A program made the translations under genes and the position numbers. The notes beneath the pieces are model-generated. The model made no database searches, was not told where the DNA came from, and was given only the letters and a program-made list of their open reading frames with translations. Below, piece by piece: positions 45,975 through 58,400 of a DNA stretch of 64,000 bases. How positions within the stretch are numbered: position 1 is the stretch's first letter; each line of letters begins with the position of its first letter. The DNA is from Lingula anatina (lineage: Eukaryota; Brachiopoda; Lingulata; Lingulida; Lingulidae), in assembly GCF_001039355.2 (NCBI RefSeq), contig NW_019774192.1, forward strand, positions 375,523-439,522, in the 5' to 3' direction.

Positions 45975-48900
45975 TTATAAATATTTACCACAGGATCCTC
46001 CAGTGCAACTCCCTCCTTGTCGCAGACGCGTGTAACAACACTGGTTGTTATAGTAACAACCCTGTCCGCCATTGCTGGGGGCGGGGTCGTCACAGTACTT
46101 GACGCGGGTTCTCCTGCAGCTTGAGTCACACGTGCTCCAGGCCTGCCATGAGCCCCAATTGCCGTCAACTACAATTCATGAAAGTATAATTCATACACAA
46201 TAATATTCACACAATACTGTATGTAGGCAATATTCACACAATTTTGTAGGCGTGATATTCATAAGACTCCACAAATGCATTACATGGAACGAAAAGTATA
46301 CCGATCTTACCTAATACACGTACATGTACCTCAGCTACCAGTGCTTCGAACGGACTTGAATATTCACATGTAATTTTATGTTAATATAAATCAAATTATT
46401 TGAAAAATAGCTTCTTCATGAAATCAAGATACATTTTCCCATGACAGTCTGGTTGAAGCTTTGCTTATAGCCACATGATGACAATAAATGTAGACAGATA
46501 GACAGAACAGCAGAATTGCAGTCAGATGTAAAAGGACAGTGCGGCAATTATGAAACAGAAACCGTTTTTTCTCATTACCAGCATTGCCACAAGGACCAGC
46601 ATCACACGAAGTCCTGCCGGTCAGCCGGTTGTACTGACACACTCCGTTGTAGCAGCAGTAAGAACCACCATTTGAAGGTGCCGGGTTGTTACACAGTTTT
46701 TCTCTCGTCTTGAGTCCAGATCCACAGGTGGCGCTGCAGTCTGACCAGGAACTCCAGTCACTCCAATTGCCGTCAACAGCGCCATCTATGAAAAACAGCA
46801 GTATTTTTTGCAGAATTAAATGGTGGTTGAGTTAGTTTTCCATTTTTTTTTCTTTTTTTAATATAACAAAGTGAATTGAATTCATGGGTTTTACACACAT
46901 GCCTCTCCTATAGGGTCATTTTGAATACTTAATAAATGTTTAATTTCATATTCATAATGTTGAAAAATATAGTTTGATGATTGTCTTAGAATCACTTGCC
47001 ATCGCATTTGGTACCTACCATTACAAGCAGCGGTATTGCATGCTTCAGACTCGCTGTCAACTCCGTCACAGACGCCATTTTCGCAGGTGCGCGTCCTTGT
47101 TGTTGTTCCTCCACCACAGGTGGCGCTGCATGTTGACCACGAGCCCCACTGCGTCCATGTACCTGTTTTACATGAGAAAAAACATGCAGATTAATAACAT
47201 ATTTAATAATATAACAACATGTACTTAATCATATACAAGATTGGAAGCTATCCAGGCCAAGTAGTATGACCGGCGTAACGAAAATGGGGATCCGTGCAAC
47301 AGAGAATCCGTCCTCCATTTAGTTATAATGGTTAGGGTTAGCCTGACCCGATTGGGTCAATATCTAGGACTAGGCTAACCTGTACAAATGAATGGGAAGC
47401 GTACACTCTATCATAATGGACTCTCTGTCACGTTATACCGGCACATAGGTTAACATTTTTCTTAGTAAAGATCTTACTTACATGTACACTCATTTGGGTT
47501 CTTTTGGTCATGAGTTACAAATGTTTACATACTAATTAGGCCGAACTATGTTTTTTAGTCACAAGCAGGAACGCTCTCATTTGTTGGTGTTACTGGCAGA
47601 AGGAACTGCATCACAGAGTCACCCATAAAGGTGTGATACATTATATGTTTAACCAGGCGAATTGCTTTAATGAGATCGAAATGCTTCACCCCCTCCTCCC
47701 CGTCCATCCCCCCTACCCCCCCCCCCCCCCCCCCGGAAAACACACTCAAAAGAGTACGCCCCACTCCACTCACCCGGGCAATCACCTCCACCACAGCTGT
47801 TAGTCTCAGAGCTCACCCCCGGACAGGTCCTGGATTGATGATGATAATAATATATCAATTATTTGTTTCTTCAAACCTAGGAGTTATAACTCCTTGTTCA
47901 AACCAACGATACACGGAGCTTTTTAAACATGTTACACTTAGTAAAACCAAAATTCACTAACATAGATTCAAAACTAATTAAAATGGACAAAAGACATTAA
48001 AAACATAAAAATAACCATAAAATATATTACTGACAAAAATATTTTTCTTAACAATACTGTTTTTCTTCTTGTTCCTCTTCTAACCATTAGAGCCTATTTA
48101 CGTACTCTACCACCAGAATGTGCATTTATTATGTGGATCACTTCATAACGAACTTACTTTTATCTTGTACAAATGGTCAAATGTCTGTTCAGTAAGGCCA
48201 AGGTCACAATATCTTAGTAAAGCACTCGAAGAAACATTAAATGACAATTGTACAGTTATGGTAATTAAATGTGCAGAGAGTATAAAAAATTGTAGGGAGA
48301 CTAATAAGCAGGTAGCCAGAGAAAACATATATACTGGTAGAATGGTGAAGGAAACCACATTTATTGTCTTTTACTAGTATATATCCCTCTCTTGGTGCAC
48401 AGGGAAGAATGCCCCCAACAAAATTATACTATTTAACAACATTAAAGCCTTGATTCTTACGAGCCATCTCCTTCGCAAGTTCTCGTTCTTGTCTGAGTTC
48501 CACCACCGCACGTGACTGTGCACGTGGACCAGGAACCCCACTCTCCCCAAGCGGAGGCTGAAAAGAAACAACAGATATGCCCATTTAATTTAGGAACGAA
48601 TACTTAAATATTTAAGATATGTCAGTAGTTGAAAAATACTTTATAGGCCTTCTTGCACGGAGGTAATAAATCCCATTTTACAATGTGAGATGTGCAAATA
48701 AAAACCGTCTATAACATCACTTACCCTATAAAAAGAAACTTATACAAAACATAACAGCTCCTGGAAATTTTTCTCCATACGTACACATACACTTGTAATA
48801 ATCAGATTAAACGTCTTACTTGTACAATCGTTGGTGTTGCAGTCCTGGGATTCTGAGCTGTCGCCAACACATGAGCTCCCTCCGTCACATGTCCTCGTTC

Positions 48901-49694
48901 TAGTTTGGGTTCCTCCACCACATGAAACTGAACACGAGGTCCAGGCACCCCACTGGGTCCAAGTTGGGGCTAAAAATCCAATTGTCTTAGTGTACGTGTA
49001 CTATAGCACATATTAAAACAGGCACCCTTTCAAAATATTTTCTGCACAACATCGACAACAGGCATGTGTGGCAATTTTCAGGACAGTATATTCCAAACCA
49101 TTATAAATGGTGGATCACTATACATTCCATTTGCAAGTATTTTAAGTTAGTATATTAAGTTATTATTTTTAGTATTATTATTATTATTTTTATTTTAGGT
49201 AATAAATCCCATTGAACAATGTGAGATGTGTGAATAAAAATCGCATATAACATCACCAATCCATACTCTATAAATAACCAACTTATACAAAACATAAAAG
49301 CAACTGAATATTTTTCTCCATACGTACAGTACACATACACTTGTAATAATCAGATAGAACGTCTTACTTGTACAATCGTTGGTGTTGCAGTCCTGGGATT
49401 CTGAGCTGTCGCCAACACATGAGCTCCCTCCGTTACATGTCCTCGTTCTAGTTTGGGTTCCTCCACCACATGAAACTGAACACGAGGTCCAGGCACCCCA
49501 CTGGGTCCAAGTTGGGGCTAAAAAGCCAATTGTCTTAGTGTACGTGTACTATAGCACATATTAAAACAGGCACCCTTTCAAAATATTTTCTGCACAACAT
49601 CGACAACAGGCATGTGTGGTAATTTTCAGGACAGTATATTCCAAACCATTATAAATGGTGGATTACTGTGTATTATATTTTTCAAGCATTTTAA

Positions 49695-49742
<48 letters not shown>

Positions 49743-50554
49743 AGTGGGTTAATTTTGGGCAGGATTTCCACCCTTTGAAAAAATCTTTGAAACAAAAATT
49801 TCATTCCCTTAATATATCCCTAATATACTCACTAGCAGGGCAAGCACCGGTGTTACAGTCCTGAGATTCGGTAGCGCTTCCAGGACAGTCACTTCCGCCA
49901 TTACATGTTCTTGATCTTGTCTGACTTCCGCCAGCACACGTGACAGTGCACGTGGTCCAGGCAGACCAGTCAGACCAGGTTCCACCTTCAAGAAAATTGA
50001 GGCATTTTAACATATAGCTGGACCACGTGTGATTGTGCACGTCTTCGGTATGTTCACATTGTTTGTGTAGGTACGCGTACTGGTATTGTTCAACTGTTTT
50101 ACTTAAACACATATTTGGATAATAGTTTAAGATTATAAAATTATGTCTATGTGATTGTGATTGTGGTTGTGCACGTCTTTGGTATGTCCACATTGTTTGT
50201 ATAGGCACGTGTACTGGCATTATTTAACTGTCTTATGCTAACGCAAATTTGGATAAGTAATAGTTTAATAGTCTTAAATTATATCTTTGTGATTGTGATT
50301 GTGCACGTCTTTGCATTAATGTCCGCATTCTTTGTATAGCTACATGTACTGGAATTATGTAACTGCTTTACGCTTTAAGATTTTAAAAGGTCATCCTTGA
50401 AAACATGACTTACAAGCGTTTGCATTGCATCCTTCAGTCTGTGAACTGTCACCGGCGCAATTTTGACCAGTTGGACATGTACGGGTGCGCGTGCGTGTAC
50501 CTCCCCCGCACGTGGCGCTGCATCCGCTCCACTGGCCCCAATCATTCCAAGTAC
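45975..50554 (-). other. Copy B exons 13-21: eight TSP1-type modules
   Basis: Modules: 50554-50414 ([19 protein letters not shown]); 49985-49833 ([19 protein letters not shown]); 49517-49368 and 48969-48820, nearly identical ([19 protein letters not shown]); one split by an intron over 48557-48461 and 47829-47774 ([19 protein letters not shown], then [17 protein letters not shown]); 47162-47019 ([19 protein letters not shown]); and two longer types at 46785-46579 ([19 protein letters not shown]) and 46168-45975 ([16 protein letters not shown]). WxxWxxW mannosylation-type motifs are intact in most. These repeats usually bind glycosaminoglycans or matrix. Confidence 0.86.
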
Positions 50555-52440
50555 CTTCAATATAAATAAATTGATTAATTAAAAAATGAATAATTATATA
50601 AATACATTTTCTCGGGTCTGTAGCAAGAAGTGGTTCGGGGGATTCGAAAAAAAAAAAACACCCTTTTTGTCATGATCAGGGAAAGGTCCATTATGGGTAA
50701 AATTTGGTCTAGGTGCACAAAAGTTTCATTGTCAAAGGTCCACTTTTTCGATAAAAGAACCCGTTACCCCCCTTTGAACTTGTTGACTACGGGCCTGGTT
50801 TCTCGTATATACCTGTCAATTTAGATTGCTCATGATAGTAACACTGGATGCAACAGAAACCGGAAGCCTTGATTTGAGCGTTGGCGCACAAAGTGTCGCC
50901 ATCTCGGGTGATGGCTGTTTTGCATGTTTCCCATCCCTGGCCGACGTTAATAGACGAAGCGTCCCCATCAGTGCACAGATCACCGGGCCACCCTGAAAAA
51001 TAAATACATTATATATAAATAAATCATTTTCAAATTGATGTTTTTTTTGGTGGTTGAAAGGGTGCTTTGTTTTAAACATGCTGTAAAATTACACTCTATT
51101 AGGTACACGAGCTGGAAATGGAGTGCCCGCACCCCCATGTATCCGTCTATACGAAAGACCATTGATGGGCACTACTGTATTATTGGCTGGAAAGTATGTC
51201 CTTTAACTTAATTTACAAAAAAAGCTTTTTCTTGCCAACACGAGAAAAAAATACTATCGGATAAACATTGTCCACTGTTTTTGAAAATCTATTTCACCGT
51301 AACCAAACCTTTTGTTGTCCACATCATATCGAAAGTTCTCGCGGTCTCTCGAGAAACAAATTTTGTGGATGCAAAGCCGACCCCCCCCCCCTACTTAGCG
51401 TGAGATTCGGGGCCCAATGAAGGTCCCCGAATATTTTTGATATTTTAGAGGGCGAACGGTGCCATTTGGTACGGTTTAGAACTATGATTCATCAAGTCAA
51501 AATTGTAATATCAAGAGGGGACGAGAAATCGAAGGGGGGGTGGGGGTCAGGACCCCCCTGACCCCCCTCTAAAACCATCACTGCGTGTGAAGCGATTCAT
51601 ACTTACCATATGGGCACCACGAGGTTGTCTCACCGCTGTCGCCGTGGGACTGTGGCAGGGCGGCACTTTTGTCAACACATGAGCCCTGGATGCACCACTT
51701 ATTTGTGTCGCAGTCAGTGCCATCTGCCGGCGGTTTAAACCCGTGCGTACATCCGCCAGACGTCTGGCTACAGCTCAGGTACTGACAGTAGTTTGAAGAT
51801 CCAAATGTCTGTAACAAAATGCAGAAACGAGCCTTNTTTTAAGTAATGGAGAAAACGCTGAAATAACAAGAAGCCTCACAACATTACGTCGTATGAGACC
51901 CTATCGTACTTACTGTGGATCAATCTATCTATCTCCAAGTGGGCTCTCGCTAAATTGCAATCAACTTAAGCGGCTTTGACGTCTGTCATGCCTATTGGAG
52001 CTGCCAAGGGGTAATCAATCATCGTTTATCAGCTTCAGTAGGCGTGCCACACATCTTAGCTGCTTAAGCTGAAAGCAATTTAGCGAGAAACCCTTCGGAG
52101 ATGGATCGATTCTGTTAGGTCGATCTAGGTATGGAAACCCACTCACAGACAACACATACCCTACACATCGATGAACTCGAACCATATAACATCTGGCACT
52201 GCTGATTAGCGGTGTACAGTTGCCCAGGAAGATGCTGTGTGTGTGATGCAAATTCTTCAGAATTTTCATAGTGGCCTTCGTCAACGAGGCAACACGCTTC
52301 ACTGAAATGTATTGGCATGAGACATAATTTGAAGATCTAAGTTCGTCAACAGACAGACAACTCAACAATCAGATTTGTATGAATTCAAATGAAATGAGTT
52401 AACAGTGTGTGTGTGTGTGTGTGTGTGTGTGTTAGTGATC

Positions 52441-52491
<51 letters not shown>

Positions 52492-55400
52492 GATGTCTGT
52501 AGGACTTATACTCACGCCAATCCTACTTTGAAATTTGCAACGGAACAAGTGGAGAAATAATAGCCTTTTGACGGATCCGAGCTGCCAGATGATGGCGCCA
52601 TAATGAACCCATCGCCGGCGGAACAAGCCCTATTGTCATAAGACGTTCCCCCAGAAGTTCCAGCCGAACCGTCATGGTAAGCTCCAAGACTGAAACACAC
52701 AGAGAGAACCTTCAGGACTGCTTATAAAACTCGAGTAAAATTTTCGCGGATTTCTTTGTCAGAATCAATTCCAAAAACGATGCCAAATAGAGAAAGGAAT
52801 TTAATAATACGAACAAAATATCTAGTAGCTTAGAAGAGAGAGAACCAGTTACTGAAATGCACTTATTATGTGAAATACAGCAATATAAAAATGACCGATA
52901 TGAACAGTGAATATAATCACTCAGGCTGATCGGACCTCGGCTGGTATTTTCAAACAAAATACAAACTGATTTACGGTTATCACTAGTAGAACAGATTATG
53001 TTCCCATGGTCTTGTTTAACAACAGCCATAAGCTTAAAAATTCTTCTAAACTTTTAAACAAAACTTTTAATTAAATATGACATAAAATATATGAGAGGTA
53101 GTCAATTCAGTGAAACATCACGTTGTTCTATAACAAGAGTGACATTGCCAATGTTCCAGACCAATACTAAAAGGAATTCAAACTAAAGTAGAGCAAACTT
53201 TAGTTTTCTAAACTGTTCTGACCAATTTCGGACTACAGTTCGTGTGTGCGACAGGCGGCTCCAGTTTCACTTACTTGTGACCCAGTTCATGGGAAGCGGT
53301 GATGAACGAATTAAAGCCTCCGAAAGATTCAACGATAGAGCAGGAACTAGACCTGGAGCATATGGCGCCAGTTCTCGCCACTCCGGCAACAGCGGTATCG
53401 GTCTGAGTTGTAACTATTTCACGCCTAAAATTTAATATGACAAGTGATTAATACCCATGTACATATACTATGTCAAACCCTGATAGCCTTAATGTGTCGT
53501 TGTTAAAAAGTACATGCGATCCAGAAATTGGGGGTACGCAACATTGGGATGGAGAATAGATATAATTTAATGTGCCATGTCTACCTGAAAATATGAGAAA
53601 CTTAGGGAGGGGTGTGTACATCTTTCGCTGCCAATGATCTGTCTATGTAGGTTTTACATATATTAAGTAAACAAAGAAGTGCTTAATTCCAATGATTTTT
53701 GTTAAAAAACAATACCGAAAACATATTATTAGTCTGTAAATTACATTAAGAAATGGAGTGGTGTAAATTAATCTCAAATGGCAATATACTCACATAGTGA
53801 ATGCCATTCCGTGATCATGTTCGCTGAAAGAACCGTAGTTGTCATTACGGTACTTGCACCAGTCATTCAGGGAGGATGTTTTATTCACCATTTTCCTTCC
53901 GTTTTTCTCCGGTTCCCCTGGTAGCACGTTATTACTAAACCAAGGAGCCCCACCGGCGCCCTGAGGAATATAGAAGCTTACCGTTTTTAAATCTTGGCAA
54001 TCCAGCGGAGTCTATTACACAGTATCGCCACCTTCCGTAATATCTTTTCCCCTTAAAACATTTTGCCACTACCGTACGCTTATTTACAGTTAAAGCGAGT
54101 TTAGACGTTTTAGGNAGGGAGGGGTGTGTACATCTTTCGCTGCCAATGATCTGTCTATGTAGGTTTTACATATATTAAGTAAACAAAGAAGTGCTTAATT
54201 CCAATGATTTTTGTTAAAAAACAATACCGAAAACATATTATTAGTCTGTAAATTACATTAAGAAATGGAGTGGTGTAAATTAATCTCAAATGGCAATATA
54301 CTCACATAGTGAATGCCATTCCGTGATCATGTTCGCTGAAAGAACCGTAGTTGTCATTACGGTACTTGCACCAGTCATTCAGGGAGGATGTTTTATTCAC
54401 CATTTTCCTTCCGTTTTTCTCCGGTTCCCCTGGTAGCACGTTATTACTAAACCAAGGAGCCCCACCGGCGCCCTGAGGAATATAGAAGCTTACCGTTTTT
54501 AAATCTTGGCAATCCAGCGGAGTCTATTACACAGTATCGCCACCTTCCGTAATATCTTTTCCCCTTAAAACATTTTGCCACTACCGTACGCTTATTTACA
54601 GTTAAAGCGAGTTTAGACGTTTTAGGCGCAATTGTTTCCCTTCTATGGCAAATTGCGTGGTTTAAACTAAGGAACTTATTAATCGTATAATAACGTGAAA
54701 ACGACCAAGTTTCCATATCGTGACCTACGTGTACCCTTTACGTCTTAAAAAACAGCGAGGCTGATACATCTAATTCAATCTCATGATGCAGCAATAAGAC
54801 AATTATTTACTTTGGATAATATCGTGCAGTTTGGTCGGCTATTGGGATAACGGAGTGACAATTGTTCGAACGAGGTGCACCACCACGGGTCGCTCATTAA
54901 TTAAAATGCTTTATTTGACGTATTTACTTTCCCGTGTACCAACGATAGTTCTAGTTCTGTGCAGTGATCAGTTGAAGAATACAAAGCAAATGTTACCTGG
55001 ACAATAGCATATGCTGCCAACACAACGTAAATATTCAAATCTGGATCCTCAATATTCTGGTAGCGAAGGTCCATCTGGAGAAAAAATGATTGTGACAATT
55101 AGTATATAGACCTTATTATTAAATCACTCGCACAAATGTAGGCCAAATGAAACCTAATATTTCGACATCACAGCTAACAATGTCGTTATTTGTTCTGCGT
55201 AGACCTATATATAGACACTGCAGTCTTAGCGTCCTTTAAAGGAATGGCATAACATTCTTTCTCATATTTTGATGGACACTCTTATTATTGGACACTCTTA
55301 TATTCAGCATAAATTTTAAAAGTTTTCAGATTTATCTGAAATAAAACAACTAATCCATCGTATGAAATTAAATATCAATTAATGAGAGTAATGTGTGGTG

Positions 55401-58400
55401 TAATATTTTTAGGTTTCAGTGCATGTAGATCACTTTGAAACAATATGTATTCCGTAATTTTACAACAGTGGTCTTCCAAGTGACGTGCAATAAATTGACA
55501 TGCCAAAATTCAAAGAAAGAAAAACTACCCCATTAGTTATCAGAGCGTAGTATCTTTTCAGTTCCGTTTCCGCCGCAGCAGCGTCTTGGTTATTCCGCCC
55601 CAAAAAGTAGGTCCAGATCGTGTCATCAGTGCACACCATGAGTTCCACGCTGGCGTCAATGTGGGACCCACTATATGTCTGTTTCTTGCTAAGTTCTATG
55701 GCTTTATCAGTTTTCTGCTTGTTAACAGCGGTCAGCACGTCCATCAGGGTCCGGAGGAGAGTGGACGCGTCGGCTGACCGGCGAACGTGGAGGTGAAGCT
55801 GACGACGTGTTGGTTTCTCTGTAACAAGTGGACATTTTAACAGTATGTGTTATTTATTAGGTAGAAAAAAACGCAATGGCCATGCATTCAATATTTATAT
55901 CAAATAGAATGGAATTATAATCTGTTCATTAAATAATTGTACAATGCATGGATCGTAAAAAACTGGTTACCAAGAAGGTAAAATCGATGTCTCGTTAAAA
56001 GGGTAAACCTAAAGCAGTGTTTTTCTTTATTCTGTTATTAATTGAGTGAAAGTTCCAACAATTTCAGGCACGGATGAATATTTTAATGCATTATTATTTT
56101 ATTTCGGGATTTATAAAAAACATGACTACCATGTTGTCTTAATACGGGTATAGGGCCTATACATGCAGTAACCATCTACATTTCTACGTAATGTAGCGCT
56201 CACACCGTTTGAGCACTGTTCAAATAGACACCAAAATTTAATGTTAAAACGTCTGAAAAAAGTTCTTAATCAGGCAAAAACTTTTAACCTGTTTTTACCT
56301 ACCGGCATATGTGTCGACGTCTTCCTCTCCCGGGGGTTTTGATTCTATGTTCTGACGGGCCACGACGTATTTGTCGTCCTCTAAGTGACGAACTTCATAC
56401 ATTTGGTCTGCATCGATAACAAAACCCTCCTGTGAAATTTAAAAAATCTAATTTTTACAAGGTGTTAATGGAGGTAGGTATTATTGAGAGAGAGAGAGAG
56501 AGAGAGAGAGAGTTCAGTAGGTTAGCAAGACCTGACACGAATGCGATAGGAATTCTTAAACCATATGTCACTTTGGGTTCGTTTCGAATAGAGAGAAAAA
56601 TCCCTATGTGTTCGTCTGGTAATCAAAAAGTCTGTGATATGTTTGCACGACAATGTATTTTACTTGTGGCGATTTTCGTTTCTTCTTACATTGAGGGGAA
56701 ACTGAACTCACCATTTTCTTTTGATTTTTTGCATCTCTTTTATCGGTATATACTGCAACAGCGGCGTTGCTGGCCTTATCTTGATAGAGAGTGAAATCCT
56801 GAAACAGATGGCGTAGATGGAAGTGAAGCTATAAGTCTTATGTATAATTTCATTTGTGTAGGTTTCAAAAACATGTTCAAAATGGCTTATAACATTCGGA
56901 CACTTAATCAATAATATAAATCAACTAAAAAGGTAGAGCGAAGACCTCCGCCAAGAAACGATGGAGAATCCTTTAAGCAGTTCTTGGATCCAAATGATGA
57001 TCTGCATCACGGAGCACCAACAAAATCTTATCATCTTTAGGTTAGCCTATTTCCAGCCGATACTGAACATTTCATCAAAATCCATCCAAAACTTTTTGAG
57101 TTAGGCTGGTGACAAACAGAGAAACAGAGGTTAATTCATATCCTCTTTTACAAATTTTGGATTCCTTCTTAATCATACAACGCAAACATGGCAACCCAAA
57201 ATAAAAACTTCTTACGTCATCGCTCCCTAGAGCTTTCTTTGTAATTCTCCCAGTGTGGTCGCAGTAGTGCACGGGCGTCGTCCTCAAGTTGATTCGGTTG
57301 TTTCTCTTCAGACGGAGATCAAAGCTCTTGCCGTGTGCGTCAAATTGGTACCGTGCGTCAGGCTGGTCAGTGCCAAGCTCGCGCTCGACTGGGTCTGTCA
57401 CCTCCCTAATGGTGACCACTTCGATGTCTAAAACATTGAAATAGTGACTTTATTCATTCGTTATTATTATTATTATTATTATCATTATTATTTCTAAAAC
57501 ATGTATTCATTATTATGTGAAATGCATCGTTTAAAGTTATAAAATTGCCTGCAAAAATAACGGATCACAACACATGATGAAAACAAAAAGGTGACATAAA
57601 CGTGATTATTCAAGCAGGCGAAGCACTCTTGTTTCAGGAGTAGTCCCATTTTTATAATACAACCTTCTAAACTTAACTGTTGAAAATATGAAACACCAGA
57701 CATAATAATAAAGCCGAAGATAAAAAGTTGGTATGTTTCAACAGACAGGAAAATCACATTTTCTAAAAGAAAATAAATTGAACAGCTCATAATTATGGCT
57801 TACTTTGGGAAAGGGCAGAGAGGGAGAGCGTCTGTAACTACAGGGCAGAATCCATTTCGTCAAGTGTGTCCAGCGTGTTATATATCAAAATCATGACACC
57901 TTAAAGGACGTAAACCCCAATTACATGTATCGTTGGTTTTCATGTTCTGGTTGACTTTCCTTCCATCACGAACAGGGCGTTGTTGTACAAAGGAAACCTT
58001 GACATCAAGGTTTAGCTCTTATGATTCCATTGTACGAGTCGTGATCTAAATTGTGTGAAAGGTACCCATGTTATGGGAGTTGTGTATTAACCATTAAGTA
58101 ACATGGACACCCGGGTCTTATTACCATCACGACGCCACTAAAGAAGTATGGGCCAGAAGTGCATAGGTCTACAGCTATGAGGCCATTCAGAATGAGAAGA
58201 GACGAGTGCTAGCTAGGTCACGACCTAAATATTACGGACCTACATGAAAGGAAGGCCGCTTAATCCTGTAATGGGTTCTCCGCCTCTCACACGCCTCCCC
58301 ATGCGCCGTCCCAGCAGGGGCACGGTAATTAAATCTCGGCTTAATTCAACCGGTCTAGACTTAGGTCGTGGCCCATATTTAGGTCGTGCCCTAGCTAGCA

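Noticed and set aside
52015-52368. 117-codon minus-strand frame over exon 10 of copy B
   Set aside because: The part over 52160-52301 is in another frame from the disintegrin exon; the rest is MITE sequence.
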